A stretch of 64,000 nt of DNA, from the NCBI RefSeq assembly GCF_014650995.1, contig NZ_BMWA01000021.1, positions 1 through 64,000 of the forward strand, read 5' to 3'. Position numbers and translations under genes: made by a program. The stretch's first letter is position 1. Every line of letters begins with the position of its first letter. The DNA comes from Streptomyces viridiviolaceus (GTDB lineage Bacteria > Actinomycetota > Actinomycetes > Streptomycetales > Streptomycetaceae). Positions 55,622-63,686 of the stretch are shown one piece after another. The notes under the pieces were generated by a model, which made no database searches, had not been told where the DNA came from, and saw only the letters and a program-made list of their open reading frames with translations.

Positions 55622-56875
55622 ATGGCTTCCGCCACCACGTCCGACGCGCCGGCCCGCACCGCCGCCGCCGGAAACAGCAGATGGACCGTGCTCCTGTGCT
55701 GGATCACCGTCCTGCTCGAGGGCTACGACCTCGTCGTCCTCGGCGCCATCATCCCCACGCTGCTCAAGACACATCACCTCGGCATGACCGCCGGTGACGC
55801 GACCACCATCGCGACGCTCTCGCTGGTGGGCGTGGCCATCGGCGCGGTCTGCGTCGGCCCGCTGGCCGACCGGCTGGGACGCCGCCACCTGCTGATCGGG
55901 TCGGTGGTGGTGTTCTCGGTCTTCACCATCGTGGTGCCGCTGGCCACCTCCGTCTGGATGTTCGCGGCGCTCCGTCTCCTCGCCGGACTGGGCCTCGGCG
56001 CGTGCATGCCGGTCTCGCTCACGATGATGGCCGAGCACATGCCGGCCAGCCGCCGGGCGCGGGCCAGCACCCTGACGATGACCGGCTACCACACCGGTGC
56101 CGTGATCACCTCGCTCCTGGCCCTGCAGGTGACCGACGACTGGGAGATCCTCTTCTACCTGCTGGGCGTCGTCGGCCTCGTCGTCGCCGCCATCCAGTGG
56201 TTCCGCCTGCCGGAGTCGGAGGCGTTCGTGCAGGCCAAGCAGGACGGGGGCCGGCGAGTGCCGTTCACCGAGCTGCTGAAGCCGGCGTACCTGCGCGCGG
56301 GCATCGGCGTGTGGGCCGCCTCCTTCATGGGCCTGCTGCTGGTCTACGGCCTCAACACCTGGCTGCCGAAGCTCATGAACGACGCCGGCTACCCGGTCCC
56401 CACCGCCGTCACCCAGCTCCTCGTGCTCAACGTCGGCGGCGTGGTCGGCCTCGTCCTCGGCGGGTACGTCGCGGACCGGCGGGGCATCAAGGGCACCACC
56501 ATGGGCTGGTTCGCGGTCTCGGTGGTCATGCTGGCCTGCCTCAGCGTCAAGATGGAGAGCGACCTCCTGCTCAACGTCGTCGTCTTCTTCACCGGCGTGT
56601 TCGTCTTCTCCGCCCAGGTGCTCGTCTACGCCTACGTGACGAACTACTACCCGGCCTCCGTCCGGGGCACCGCCCTCGGTTCGGCCTCCGGCATCGGCCG
56701 GATCGGCTCGATCGTGGGCCCGTCGATCACCGGCGCCCTGGTCGCCTCCGGGATCGGTCACCCGTGGGGCTTCTACTTCTTCGCCGCGGTGGCGGTCCTC
56801 GGCTTCCTCGCCGTGCTGACCCTGCCGCGCCGGGCGGAGAACGAGCAGGCGGAGGGGGCCGAAGCGGCCGTCTGA
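55622..56875 (+). CDS. aromatic acid:H+ symporter, MFS AAHS family
   Basis: 417-residue, 12-helix MFS transporter. Family marks: WITVLLEGYDLVVLGAIIP in helix 1, motif A GPLADRLGRRHLL, and LGLGACMPVSLTMMAEHMP. Relatives include benzoate and hydroxybenzoate importers (BenK, PcaK). In this operon it most likely imports benzoylformate, mandelate or benzoate. Ends at a 20-bp terminator stem. Confidence 0.9.
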   Translation: MASATTSDAPARTAAAGNSRWTVLLCWITVLLEGYDLVVLGAIIPTLLKTHHLGMTAGDATTIATLSLVGVAIGAVCVGPLADRLGRRHLLIGSVVVFSVFTIVVPLATSVWMFAALRLLAGLGLGACMPVSLTMMAEHMPASRRARASTLTMTGYHTGAVITSLLALQVTDDWEILFYLLGVVGLVVAAIQWFRLPESEAFVQAKQDGGRRVPFTELLKPAYLRAGIGVWAASFMGLLLVYGLNTWLPKLMNDAGYPVPTAVTQLLVLNVGGVVGLVLGGYVADRRGIKGTTMGWFAVSVVMLACLSVKMESDLLLNVVVFFTGVFVFSAQVLVYAYVTNYYPASVRGTALGSASGIGRIGSIVGPSITGALVASGIGHPWGFYFFAAVAVLGFLAVLTLPRRAENEQAEGAEAAV

Positions 56876-56882
56876 CGTCTCG

Positions 56883-56900
56883 CCGGACCGTGCGGTCCGG
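56883..56900. terminator. 7-bp hairpin
   Basis: CCGGACC-GTGC-GGTCCGG just after the transporter stop; works as a first stop ahead of the larger stem at 56912. Confidence 0.55.
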
Positions 56901-56911
56901 TCCACAGCACA

Positions 56912-56956
56912 CCGCGGGAGCAGCAGGGCGGAGTGACCGCCCTGCTGCTCCCGCGG
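56912..56956. terminator. 20-bp perfect hairpin, bidirectional terminator
   Basis: Arms 56912-56931 and 56937-56956 pair without mismatch around a five-base loop (AGTGA). It separates the convergent transporter operon and the PepSY gene. Confidence 0.85.
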
Positions 56957-56974
56957 CGCTTTCCGGGCCGGCAC

Positions 56975-57715
56975 TCAGTCGCGGTCGACGTGTTCGCGCA
57001 GGATCTTGCCGTTCTTCGCGTCGACGTCGACGGTCGTCTTGTTCCAGTCGTCGGTGCTGACGACGTCGACGGACCACAGCAGCTTCTGGTCGTCGTTCTC
57101 GTCGAGTTCGACGCTGGTGACGGTGCCCTTGGTCTTGTCGGTGGCCACCTTCACGGCCTGATGCGGCGTCTGGGTGGCCTCGCGCAACTGGTCGGCGAGC
57201 TCACGCTTGTCGTCCGCGTCCTGGTCCGGTTCGATCTGGGTGCGGAAGACCTCGCCGGTGACCGCGTCGACGTCGATCCGGTGGACGGTGCCGTCCTCGG
57301 CGGCGACCTTGGCCTCCCACTCCGCGGCGCCCTCGCTCGGGGCCGGGGCCGGGGTGTTGGGGCTGGGCGTGCCCGGCGAGGCGGTGGCTTCGTCCGAGAC
57401 CCGCTTCAGTTCGAGGTCGACGAGCTTGCCCTCGGGGACCTCCTTGACGGCGGTGTCGGCCGCCTTGTCCCAGGTCACCTTGGCCATCGGGATCAGGGCC
57501 TTGCGCTCGGCCTGGTCCTCGGTCAGGGGCGGGGAGGCGGTACTCGTGGGCGAACCGGTCGGGGACCCGGTGGGCGACTCGGTCTGAGCCGCCTCGGCGA
57601 CACTGGAGCGTGCCGTGTCGGCGTTGGCGCAGGCCGTCAGCAGCAGAACGGAGCTGCCCAGGGCGCAGATAACGGCCATGGATCGGAGGGGCGGAAGGCG
57701 TCGTACAGGGCTCAT
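56975..57715 (-). CDS. lipoprotein with two PepSY-type domains
   Basis: 246-residue lipoprotein. Lipobox LLLTAC ends the signal peptide; Cys is near residue 29. A Thr/Ser/Pro linker (SPTGSPTGSPTSTASP) leads to two PepSY-like segments, one ending VDAVTGEVFRTQIE and one ending VDAKNGKILREHVD. PepSY domains are thought to restrain peptidases or sense envelope state. It is close to the secreted protease pair snpR/snpA, which may be relevant. Confidence 0.8.
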   Translation of the reverse strand: MSPVRRLPPLRSMAVICALGSSVLLLTACANADTARSSVAEAAQTESPTGSPTGSPTSTASPPLTEDQAERKALIPMAKVTWDKAADTAVKEVPEGKLVDLELKRVSDEATASPGTPSPNTPAPAPSEGAAEWEAKVAAEDGTVHRIDVDAVTGEVFRTQIEPDQDADDKRELADQLREATQTPHQAVKVATDKTKGTVTSVELDENDDQKLLWSVDVVSTDDWNKTTVDVDAKNGKILREHVDRD

Positions 57716-57792
57716 GCGGTTTTCCGTAACCGCCGCGCCGTGCCGTCACACGGGGACACGCCCGAAATCACCGGATTGGCCCCCGGGGGCCG

Positions 57793-58782
57793 TCAGCGGA
57801 CCGGGGCGTACGCCGTGCGGTCGGTCGCCGTGGCGGTCCCGGGCGAGCACGGGGCGAGGGGCGGGGGCTCGGTACGCTCCAGCCATTCCCGGTAGGCGCA
57901 GGACTGGCGGGCCGCCTCCCAGTACGCCTCCTCCAGGGCGGGAAAGACCGCGTCCAGCTCGGACCGGGTGCGCGCGGCCAGCAGCAGGCGCACGCCGAGC
58001 GGGTCGCCGTGCAGGCGTCGTACCGCCGTGTCGGGGCGTGACTGCGAGCTGGGCTGGCAGACGGTCACCACTTCGCCGGTGGCGACCAGGGACGCGGCCG
58101 TGTGGTAGTCGCCGTGCAGGACGCGAGGGTCGATGCCGACGGCGCGCAGCATGCGGTGGACACCGTCCCACTCGCCGTCGACGGTGGGGTCGACCATCCA
58201 GCGGTCGTCGGCCAGGTCGGCGAGGTGGACGACGGGGCGTGCGGCGGCCGGGTGGTCGGCGGGCAGCATGACGAACTGCGGTTCGCGCTCGACCAGGACG
58301 CGCGTCCTGAGGCCCTCGGGGACGCGCAGCGGGCAGCCCTCGACCTCGTGCACGAAGGCGACGTCGAGCTGGCCGTCGACGACTCTGCGCAGCAGCGCGT
58401 TGGCGGAGACGTCCATCTGGAGCGTCGGTTCCAGGCCCGGGCGTCTGAGCCGGCGCAGCCAGCCGGCCAGGGCGCGGCTGGCGGTGGAGCCGATGCGCAG
58501 CCGGCTGTCGCCGCCGGCCGCGGCGGCACGGGCCTCGCGGACCAGGGCGCGCATGTCGGCCAGCAGCGGGCGGGCCCGGCCGAGGACGGTCCGGCCGAGC
58601 GGGGTGGGGCGGCAGCCGGTGCGTTCACGGATGAACAGCGGTCCGCCCAGGGCGTGTTCGATGCGGCTCAACTGGGTGCTCAACGTGGGCTGGGCGACAC
58701 CCAGTTGGCGTGCCGCCCGGTGCAGGCTGCCGGCGTCGGCGATGGCGCACAGCGCGCGTAGGTGCCTCACCTCGAGCTCCAT
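57793..58782 (-). CDS. snpR: LysR regulator of snapalysin
   Basis: 329-residue LysR regulator. HTH MELEVRHLRALCAIADAGSL, AARQLGVAQPTLSTQLSRIE, then a co-inducer domain. It is divergent from snpA across 224 bases, as in S. coelicolor and S. lividans, where this regulator activates the protease gene. Two dyads lie in the gap, one close to each start. Confidence 0.88.
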   Translation of the reverse strand: MELEVRHLRALCAIADAGSLHRAARQLGVAQPTLSTQLSRIEHALGGPLFIRERTGCRPTPLGRTVLGRARPLLADMRALVREARAAAAGGDSRLRIGSTASRALAGWLRRLRRPGLEPTLQMDVSANALLRRVVDGQLDVAFVHEVEGCPLRVPEGLRTRVLVEREPQFVMLPADHPAAARPVVHLADLADDRWMVDPTVDGEWDGVHRMLRAVGIDPRVLHGDYHTAASLVATGEVVTVCQPSSQSRPDTAVRRLHGDPLGVRLLLAARTRSELDAVFPALEEAYWEAARQSCAYREWLERTEPPPLAPCSPGTATATDRTAYAPVR

Positions 58783-58802
58783 GCAGGGAGAGTAGAGCGG
58801 AA

Positions 58803-58821
58803 CACCTGGTTGCGCCAGGTG
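58803..58821. promoter_or_regulatory. dyad near the snpR start
   Basis: CACCTGG-TTGCG-CCAGGTG, perfect seven-base arms, 20 bases before the snpR start codon; suited to autoregulation. Confidence 0.55.
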
Positions 58822-58904
58822 AACAAATGGCTGCGGAACAGGGCGAGTTCAGCGCTCACGGCCGAATCCCTTCCACCGGTCCGGCGCCTGCCGGACGCGG
58901 CGGG

Positions 58905-58921
58905 GATAGCCCGGCCCTATC
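58905..58921. promoter_or_regulatory. LysR box (T-N11-A) for snpA
   Basis: GATAGCCCGGCCCTATC has perfect five-base arms and the T-N11-A spacing of LysR binding sites, about 86 bases before the snpA start. Confidence 0.6.
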
Positions 58922-59006
58922 ACCTGTTGCCATCATCACAGCGGGCACATGGGCGCCCCACACTCACCGGTGACGACTTCTCCCCCACACACAAGGAGTC
59001 ATCGGA

Positions 59007-59681
59007 ATGCGACTGACCCTGCCCGTGCTGTCCACCGCGGTCGGCCTCGGCCTGACGGCGGCCCTGCTCGGCACCACGCCGGCCGCGACGGCCTCGTCCC
59101 AGCCCCAGGGGGCGTACGCCGGCTACCGGCCCTCGGCCACGTCGGCCGAAGACGCCCGGAACAACCAGGAGTTCTTCGAGGCGGTCGTCCGGTCCGTCGC
59201 CGAGAAGCGGGCCGCCGCCCCGGACTCCACGGCCGCCGTCACCGTCTACTACAGCGCCGCGGGCGCGCCGAGCTTCCGCACCCAGATATCCCGCAGCACC
59301 CAGATATGGAACAGCTCGGTGTCCAACGTGCGGCTCCAGGAGACCAGTTCCGGCGCCGACTTCGCGTATTACGAGGGCAACGACTCGCGCGGCTCGTACG
59401 CCTCCACCGACGGACACGGCAACGGCTACATCTTCCTGGACTACCGGCAGAACCAGCAGTACGACTCCACTCGCGTCACCGCGCACGAGACCGGCCATGT
59501 GCTCGGCCTGCCCGACCACTACTCCGGCCCGTGCAGCGAGTTGATGTCGGGCGGCGGCCCCGGCCCGTCGTGCACCAACGCCTACCCGAACGCCACCGAG
59601 CGCGCCCGGGTGAACCAGCTGTGGGCCTACGGCTTCGCGAACGCCCTCGACAAGGCGCTGCAGAAGGCCGCACAGCGCTGA
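59007..59681 (+). CDS. snpA: snapalysin, small secreted metalloprotease
   Basis: 224-residue preproenzyme. Sec signal (LSTAVGLGLTAALLGTTPAATA), a propeptide, then the mature domain with the zinc motif HETGHVLGLPD: His160, Glu161, His164 and Asp170 as the third ligand, the mark of snapalysins. Two cysteines (SGPCSEL and GPSCTN) can form the family disulfide. AAGGAG before ATG. Controlled by divergent snpR. Confidence 0.94.
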   Translation: MRLTLPVLSTAVGLGLTAALLGTTPAATASSQPQGAYAGYRPSATSAEDARNNQEFFEAVVRSVAEKRAAAPDSTAAVTVYYSAAGAPSFRTQISRSTQIWNSSVSNVRLQETSSGADFAYYEGNDSRGSYASTDGHGNGYIFLDYRQNQQYDSTRVTAHETGHVLGLPDHYSGPCSELMSGGGPGPSCTNAYPNATERARVNQLWAYGFANALDKALQKAAQR

Positions 59682-59695
59682 GCACCGAGACAGGG

Positions 59696-59727
59696 TGCGG
59701 GGGCGGTCCGGCGGGACCGTCCCCGCA
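59696..59727. terminator. 14-bp hairpin after snpA
   Basis: Arms 59696-59709 and 59714-59727 pair with one G-U, loop GGCG. It lies between convergent snpA and spo0M. Confidence 0.75.
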
Positions 59728-59783
59728 CGCGTGTGGTCACGACGGCCGGTGCGGGCGGTGCCGTCCGCCGACCCGCGCGACCG

Positions 59784-60521
59784 CTAGCGGTCCCAGCGCT
59801 CGCGGCAGAACTCGTCCAGCCAGCTCGTCCACCGCTGCACGTCGAGTTCGTCCGCGGTGAAGAGGAACGACCCGGTCGAGCCGGGGATCACCTCCACGGA
59901 CTCCGCGTCCGGCGTGATGACGGTCATCTCCAGCTGATCCTGCCGGTTGTAGGAAGCGGGGAACCAGAACTCCAGCTCCTGGCAGTACCCCAGCGTCTGC
60001 GTCTGCTGGAAGTTGCGGAAGTGCTTCTTCACCTCGGCCTCGTCGAAGCGGAAGCCGAGGTCCGCGAACGCCTGGAACATGGCGTCCTGCACGGGGCGGG
60101 CGTGCACGGCGATCTCGTCGAAGTCACCCCGGTCCACCGCGTTGTCGATCTCCATCGTGGTGCGCAGCGCGCAGCGGGCCCCCTTCAGCCGCCGGCCCAG
60201 GGCGTGGGTGAGCGGCATCTCCCACGGGATGGCCAGGCTGCCCTCGAACTCCCTGTCCTCCTTGGCCGCCAGGGCGAACGCCCCGGTGTCGCTGGTGGCC
60301 AGGACGTGCGGGTCGGTCCAGTTCGTCTCGGTCGTCTCGCTCTCCTCCACACGGATCACCAGTTCGACGGCGAGGCGGTCGACCTTCACATCGGCGCCGC
60401 CGCCGCGCACCAGGATCTTGAACGGCAGCTCGTCGCCCGGCCGGACGGCGGTCCGGCCGGGCACGGTGTCCACGGCGGGCGCGTTGATGCCCATAGAACT
60501 GAGGAACGTACGGAATGCCAC
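59784..60521 (-). CDS. spo0M: Spo0M-like sporulation control protein
   Basis: 245-residue arrestin-fold protein of the Spo0M/SpoOM family. PAVDTVPGRTAVRPGDELPF, then GFRFDEAEVKKHFRNFQQTQ and the C-terminal stretch EVIPGSTGSFLFTADELDVQ are typical. GTG at 60521 with GGAGGGG upstream. In Bacillus it affects sporulation; the streptomycete role is unclear. Confidence 0.87.
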   Translation of the reverse strand: MAFRTFLSSMGINAPAVDTVPGRTAVRPGDELPFKILVRGGGADVKVDRLAVELVIRVEESETTETNWTDPHVLATSDTGAFALAAKEDREFEGSLAIPWEMPLTHALGRRLKGARCALRTTMEIDNAVDRGDFDEIAVHARPVQDAMFQAFADLGFRFDEAEVKKHFRNFQQTQTLGYCQELEFWFPASYNRQDQLEMTVITPDAESVEVIPGSTGSFLFTADELDVQRWTSWLDEFCRERWDR

Positions 60522-60599
60522 GAGATGTCCCCTCCCCTGATGGATCACCATGATCCACCCGGTTCCGGAGTCTAGAACGTGCGCACGGCGTACGGCCGT

Positions 60600-61289
60600 T
60601 CAGCGTTGTGCGACGGCGGGCAGGGCGGCGAGTACGGCGCGGTGGACGGCGCGGGCCAGCCGGGCTCCCCACTCGGAGCGCGGGCCGGCGAAGGAGTGGA
60701 CCTCCGCGTCCCCGCGCGGGGCGCGGGCGGCGACGCACACGGCGTCCGTGGGCGTGCCGGAGCAGTCGTGGCCCGCTTCCACGAGCGCCTGGACCTTGGC
60801 CTCGGTGGCCGTGATCACCGCGTTGACCAATGCGGCGTCGGTCAGCGCGACCGGCAGGGCGGCGACGACGTTGATGGTCCCCGGCGCGGCGGGCCCGGCT
60901 GCGCCCTCCTGCACGGAGGCCGCCCACCCGCGCACCGCGATGCCCGCGGTGGCGACGGCTTCCGCTCCGCCGTCCCACGCACGGCCGGGGGCGGACACGT
61001 CGGCGGCCGTCATCAGGCCCACGCCCTGTCCCTCGGCGCCCGCGTCGCGCGCCAGGGCGGCGAGGTGCCGCTCGGGGTCGGTACGCCGGTAGCCGTGGGC
61101 CACCTGGGCGTTGAGCACCCAGGCGCGCTCGGCGATCCCACCGCCCAGCACGGCGCTGCTGACCATCCGCCAGCCCGGACCGGGGCGCCACAGCAGGGCG
61201 TGCAGCCGCTCACCGTCCTCCACCCGGGTCAGGCGCTCCACGGACAGCAGACGGGGCCCGGTACGAGGCGGCGGGAGGACGGCGGACAC
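60600..61289 (-). CDS. cbiZ: adenosylcobinamide amidohydrolase
   Basis: 229-residue CbiZ family enzyme that removes the aminopropanol side chain of (pseudo)cobinamides so that cobyric acid can be re-used in B12 salvage. Family marks: WRMVSSAVLGGGIAERAWVL, VGLMTAADV, TINVVAALPVALTDAALVNA and PTDAVCVAA. GTG start at 61289 follows AAGGAGCC. No cobamide riboswitch is evident in front. Stand-alone. Confidence 0.87.
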   Translation of the reverse strand: MSAVLPPPRTGPRLLSVERLTRVEDGERLHALLWRPGPGWRMVSSAVLGGGIAERAWVLNAQVAHGYRRTDPERHLAALARDAGAEGQGVGLMTAADVSAPGRAWDGGAEAVATAGIAVRGWAASVQEGAAGPAAPGTINVVAALPVALTDAALVNAVITATEAKVQALVEAGHDCSGTPTDAVCVAARAPRGDAEVHSFAGPRSEWGARLARAVHRAVLAALPAVAQR

Positions 61290-61423
61290 CGGGCGGGGCT
61301 CCTTGCGGGGAATCGGTCGGGCGGGGTACGGACCGCATGATCGTACGCGGCGCATTGCGAACCCGGTCCGGGGCACTTTCACTGAAGACACTCACGCCGC
61401 CAGGCGTCGGATCGGAGGCCGCG

Positions 61424-61774
61424 ATGCTGTCCCACACCCTGGAGCACGGGGTCCTGGTCATCACGGTGGACCAGGACCCGGGAATCGACGGGCGGGCCGC
61501 TCTTTCCACGCACATCACCGGTCTGGTCGACGCCCATCGGCCGGCACCCGTCGTCATCGTCATCGGCGATCAGGCCGCGAGCGACGCCGCGGTCAGCGCC
61601 GTGCTCCGGGCCCATCAGTGGTGCGCTCGCCTCGGCATCCTGATGTGCGTCGTCGCCCACAGCGCCCCGCTGCGGCGGCTGCTGGAGAACGGCGCCGAAA
61701 CCTCCGGCCCCCGCCTCGTCGTCCACGCGCGTGTCGACACCGCGATCGCCACGGCGTTCACCGCTGCGGCCTGA
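61424..61774 (+). CDS. STAS-like domain protein
   Basis: 116-residue protein with the alternating strand-helix pattern of STAS anti-anti-sigma domains: MLSHTLEHGVLVITVDQDPG, PAPVVIVIGDQAASDAAVSAVL, GILMCVVAHSAPLRRLLE. The phospho-Ser position is near DQAASDAAVS. GGAGG before ATG 61424. It could be a partner of RsbW-type ATPases. Converges with hmp. Confidence 0.7.
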   Translation: MLSHTLEHGVLVITVDQDPGIDGRAALSTHITGLVDAHRPAPVVIVIGDQAASDAAVSAVLRAHQWCARLGILMCVVAHSAPLRRLLENGAETSGPRLVVHARVDTAIATAFTAAA

Positions 61775-61816
61775 CGCCCGTCCGGCAGCGTGCGCGACCG
61801 CCCGTCCGCCCGCTGA

Positions 61817-63013
61817 CTACTGCTGCCCGAGCCAGAGGTCGGGGCCGAACACCTCGTAGTGGATGGCCTCGGCGGGCACACCGCGGCGCAGCAGGTCGCC
61901 GCGGACGGCGCGCATGAAGGGCACCGGTCCGCACAGGTAGGCGGTGAGGCCGGCGGGCAGGTCCAGGGCGCCGATGTCGGCGCGGCCCGTCGATGCCTGC
62001 GGCGCCTGGTCGCCGGGCTCCTCGTACCACAGGTGGAGCCGGGCGTCCGGGAGCGCGCGTATCAGGTCCCGCTGCTCCTTCCGGTGGGCGTGGTCGGCCG
62101 GGGTGCGGTCGGCGTGCACGGCGGTCACCGGGCGGGCGGAGCCGGTGGCGGCCAGGTGGTCCAGCATGGCGAGCATGGGCGTGACGCCGATTCCGGCGGA
62201 CGCCAGCAGCAACGGGCCGTCGCCGTCCGCCAGCTCCAGGTCGCCGAACGGCATGGACACGGTGAGCAAGTCGCCCGCCCGGACACGGGCGTGGAGCCAG
62301 GAGGAGACCTCTCCCTCCGGCTGCCCGTCGCCCTGGACGCGCTTGACGGTGATGCGCCAGTCGGGCCGGCCCGGCGCGGCGGACAGGCTGTACTGGCGGA
62401 TCTGCCGGGAGCCGTCGGGCAGTTCGGACCGGACGCTGACGTACTGGCCGGGGCGGAACGGCCGGGCGGGGCGGCCGTCGGCCGGGCGCAGTACGAAGGA
62501 GACCGCGTCGGGCGTCTCCTCACGCCGCTCGACGACCTCCATGCGGTGCCACACGTCACCCTCGGCCGCGTCGGCCTCCTGGTAGAGACGTGCCTCGATG
62601 GCGATCAGCGCGTTGGCCATCAGCCAGTAGACCTCGTCCCAGGCAGCGGCGACCTCCGGAGTGACGGCGTCGCCGAGCACCTCCGCGATGGCGGCGAACA
62701 GATGGCGGTGGACGATCTTGTACTGGTCCGAGGTGATGCCGAGGGAGGCGTGCTTGTGCGCGATCCGGGAGAGCATCGCGTCCGGACGCACGTCGGGTCG
62801 CTCCAGCAGCAGGCCGGCGAACCCGGCGATGGATCCCGCCAGCGCCCGCTGCTGCTCACCGCTCGCCTGGTTCCCCCGGTTGAACAGGTCCCGCAGCAGC
62901 TCGGGGTGGGCGTCGAACAGCTTCCGGTAGAACAGCTCGGTGATGTCACCGATGGCGGCTCCGACGGCCGGAAGGGTGGCCCGGACCACGGGAACGGACT
63001 GTTCGGAGAGCAC
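61817..63013 (-). CDS. hmpA: flavohaemoglobin, nitric oxide dioxygenase
   Basis: 398-residue Hmp. Globin domain (1-140) with Tyr29 at B10 and proximal His88 (AHKHASLGI), FAD domain with RQYSLSAAP, and NAD domain with AGIGVTPMLAML and ending YEVFGPDLWL. It converts NO plus O2 to nitrate. GTG start at 63013 with AAGGAG. An NsrR site lies directly upstream and nsrR is the next gene, as for S. coelicolor hmpA. Confidence 0.94.
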   Translation of the reverse strand: MLSEQSVPVVRATLPAVGAAIGDITELFYRKLFDAHPELLRDLFNRGNQASGEQQRALAGSIAGFAGLLLERPDVRPDAMLSRIAHKHASLGITSDQYKIVHRHLFAAIAEVLGDAVTPEVAAAWDEVYWLMANALIAIEARLYQEADAAEGDVWHRMEVVERREETPDAVSFVLRPADGRPARPFRPGQYVSVRSELPDGSRQIRQYSLSAAPGRPDWRITVKRVQGDGQPEGEVSSWLHARVRAGDLLTVSMPFGDLELADGDGPLLLASAGIGVTPMLAMLDHLAATGSARPVTAVHADRTPADHAHRKEQRDLIRALPDARLHLWYEEPGDQAPQASTGRADIGALDLPAGLTAYLCGPVPFMRAVRGDLLRRGVPAEAIHYEVFGPDLWLGQQ

Positions 63014-63024
63014 AGCGACTCCTT

Positions 63025-63047
63025 AATTGGTAGAGCAAATTCGTGTT
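63025..63047. promoter_or_regulatory. NsrR binding site at the hmp promoter
   Basis: On the minus strand this 23-base site begins AACACGAAT and ends TACCAATT, matching the 11-1-11 NsrR operator known at S. coelicolor hmpA1 (from memory). It sits just before the hmp ribosome site. Confidence 0.75.
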
Positions 63048-63089
63048 TTGCGCCGCAGAGATGCGCCAGGGCGAGGGTGCGCCCCGCCG

Positions 63090-63536
63090 TCACCGGGAAG
63101 GGCGGTCCGTCAGGCCGATCAGAACCGGACCCGTCGGCGAGGCGACCAGGTCGGCCACGGTGAGCGGGTCGAGCGCGGCGTAGAAGGCCTCCTGGGCATT
63201 CCGCAGCGCACCCCGCAGCCGGCAGGCCGCTCGCAGCGGACACGGCGGATCGTCCTCACAGGCGACGACCTCGCCGTCGCCTTCCAGCTCCCGCACCAGC
63301 CAGCCCACCGAGGCCCGTCGGCCGAGCTCGGTCAGCGCCAGGCCGCCGCCGCGGCCACGGCGGGCCTCCACCACGCCCAGGTGCTGCAGGCGTGTGATGG
63401 CCTTGGCCACATGCGTGTACGGCACGCTCATGACCTCCGCCACCTCTCGCGTGGTCAGCGGGTCGTCACCGTCTCTCACGACCGCCAGGCGCATCACGGA
63501 ACGCAGCGCCAGGTCGGTGAACTTCGTCAGCCGCAC
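63090..63536 (-). CDS. nsrR: nitric-oxide sensing repressor NsrR
   Basis: 148-residue Rrf2 regulator, the exact length of S. coelicolor NsrR. Cluster ligands Cys93, Cys99 and Cys105 (ACEDDPPCPLRAACRLRG) and Asp8 (TKFTDLAL) are conserved. HTH region ADVMSVPYTHVAKAI-like at about 33-48. GTG start at 63536. It represses hmp and itself until NO destroys the [4Fe-4S] cluster. Confidence 0.92.
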   Translation of the reverse strand: MRLTKFTDLALRSVMRLAVVRDGDDPLTTREVAEVMSVPYTHVAKAITRLQHLGVVEARRGRGGGLALTELGRRASVGWLVRELEGDGEVVACEDDPPCPLRAACRLRGALRNAQEAFYAALDPLTVADLVASPTGPVLIGLTDRPSR

Positions 63537-63541
63537 ATCCC

Positions 63542-63564
63542 GGACGCTAGCAAATACGCATGTT
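63542..63564. promoter_or_regulatory. candidate NsrR autoregulatory site
   Basis: Minus-strand AACATGCGTATTTGCTAGCG shares the AACA(C/T)G half with the hmp site; the second half is weaker. Position just before the nsrR start supports autoregulation. Confidence 0.5.
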
Positions 63565-63686
63565 AAATTCCTCTTTACCGGCCACCGCGGCCCTGTGCAG
63601 TGCGTCACGGACTGGCCGCACCGGGGATCGGCCGCTCATTCCGGCGGCAGGTCGGCAGTGTTGGGCACTTCGGACGGTGACACCTG

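Noticed and set aside
60550..61340. Possible cobalamin riboswitch or B12 locus around cbiZ
   Set aside because: No B12-box-like element is visible and no other cobalamin gene is present.
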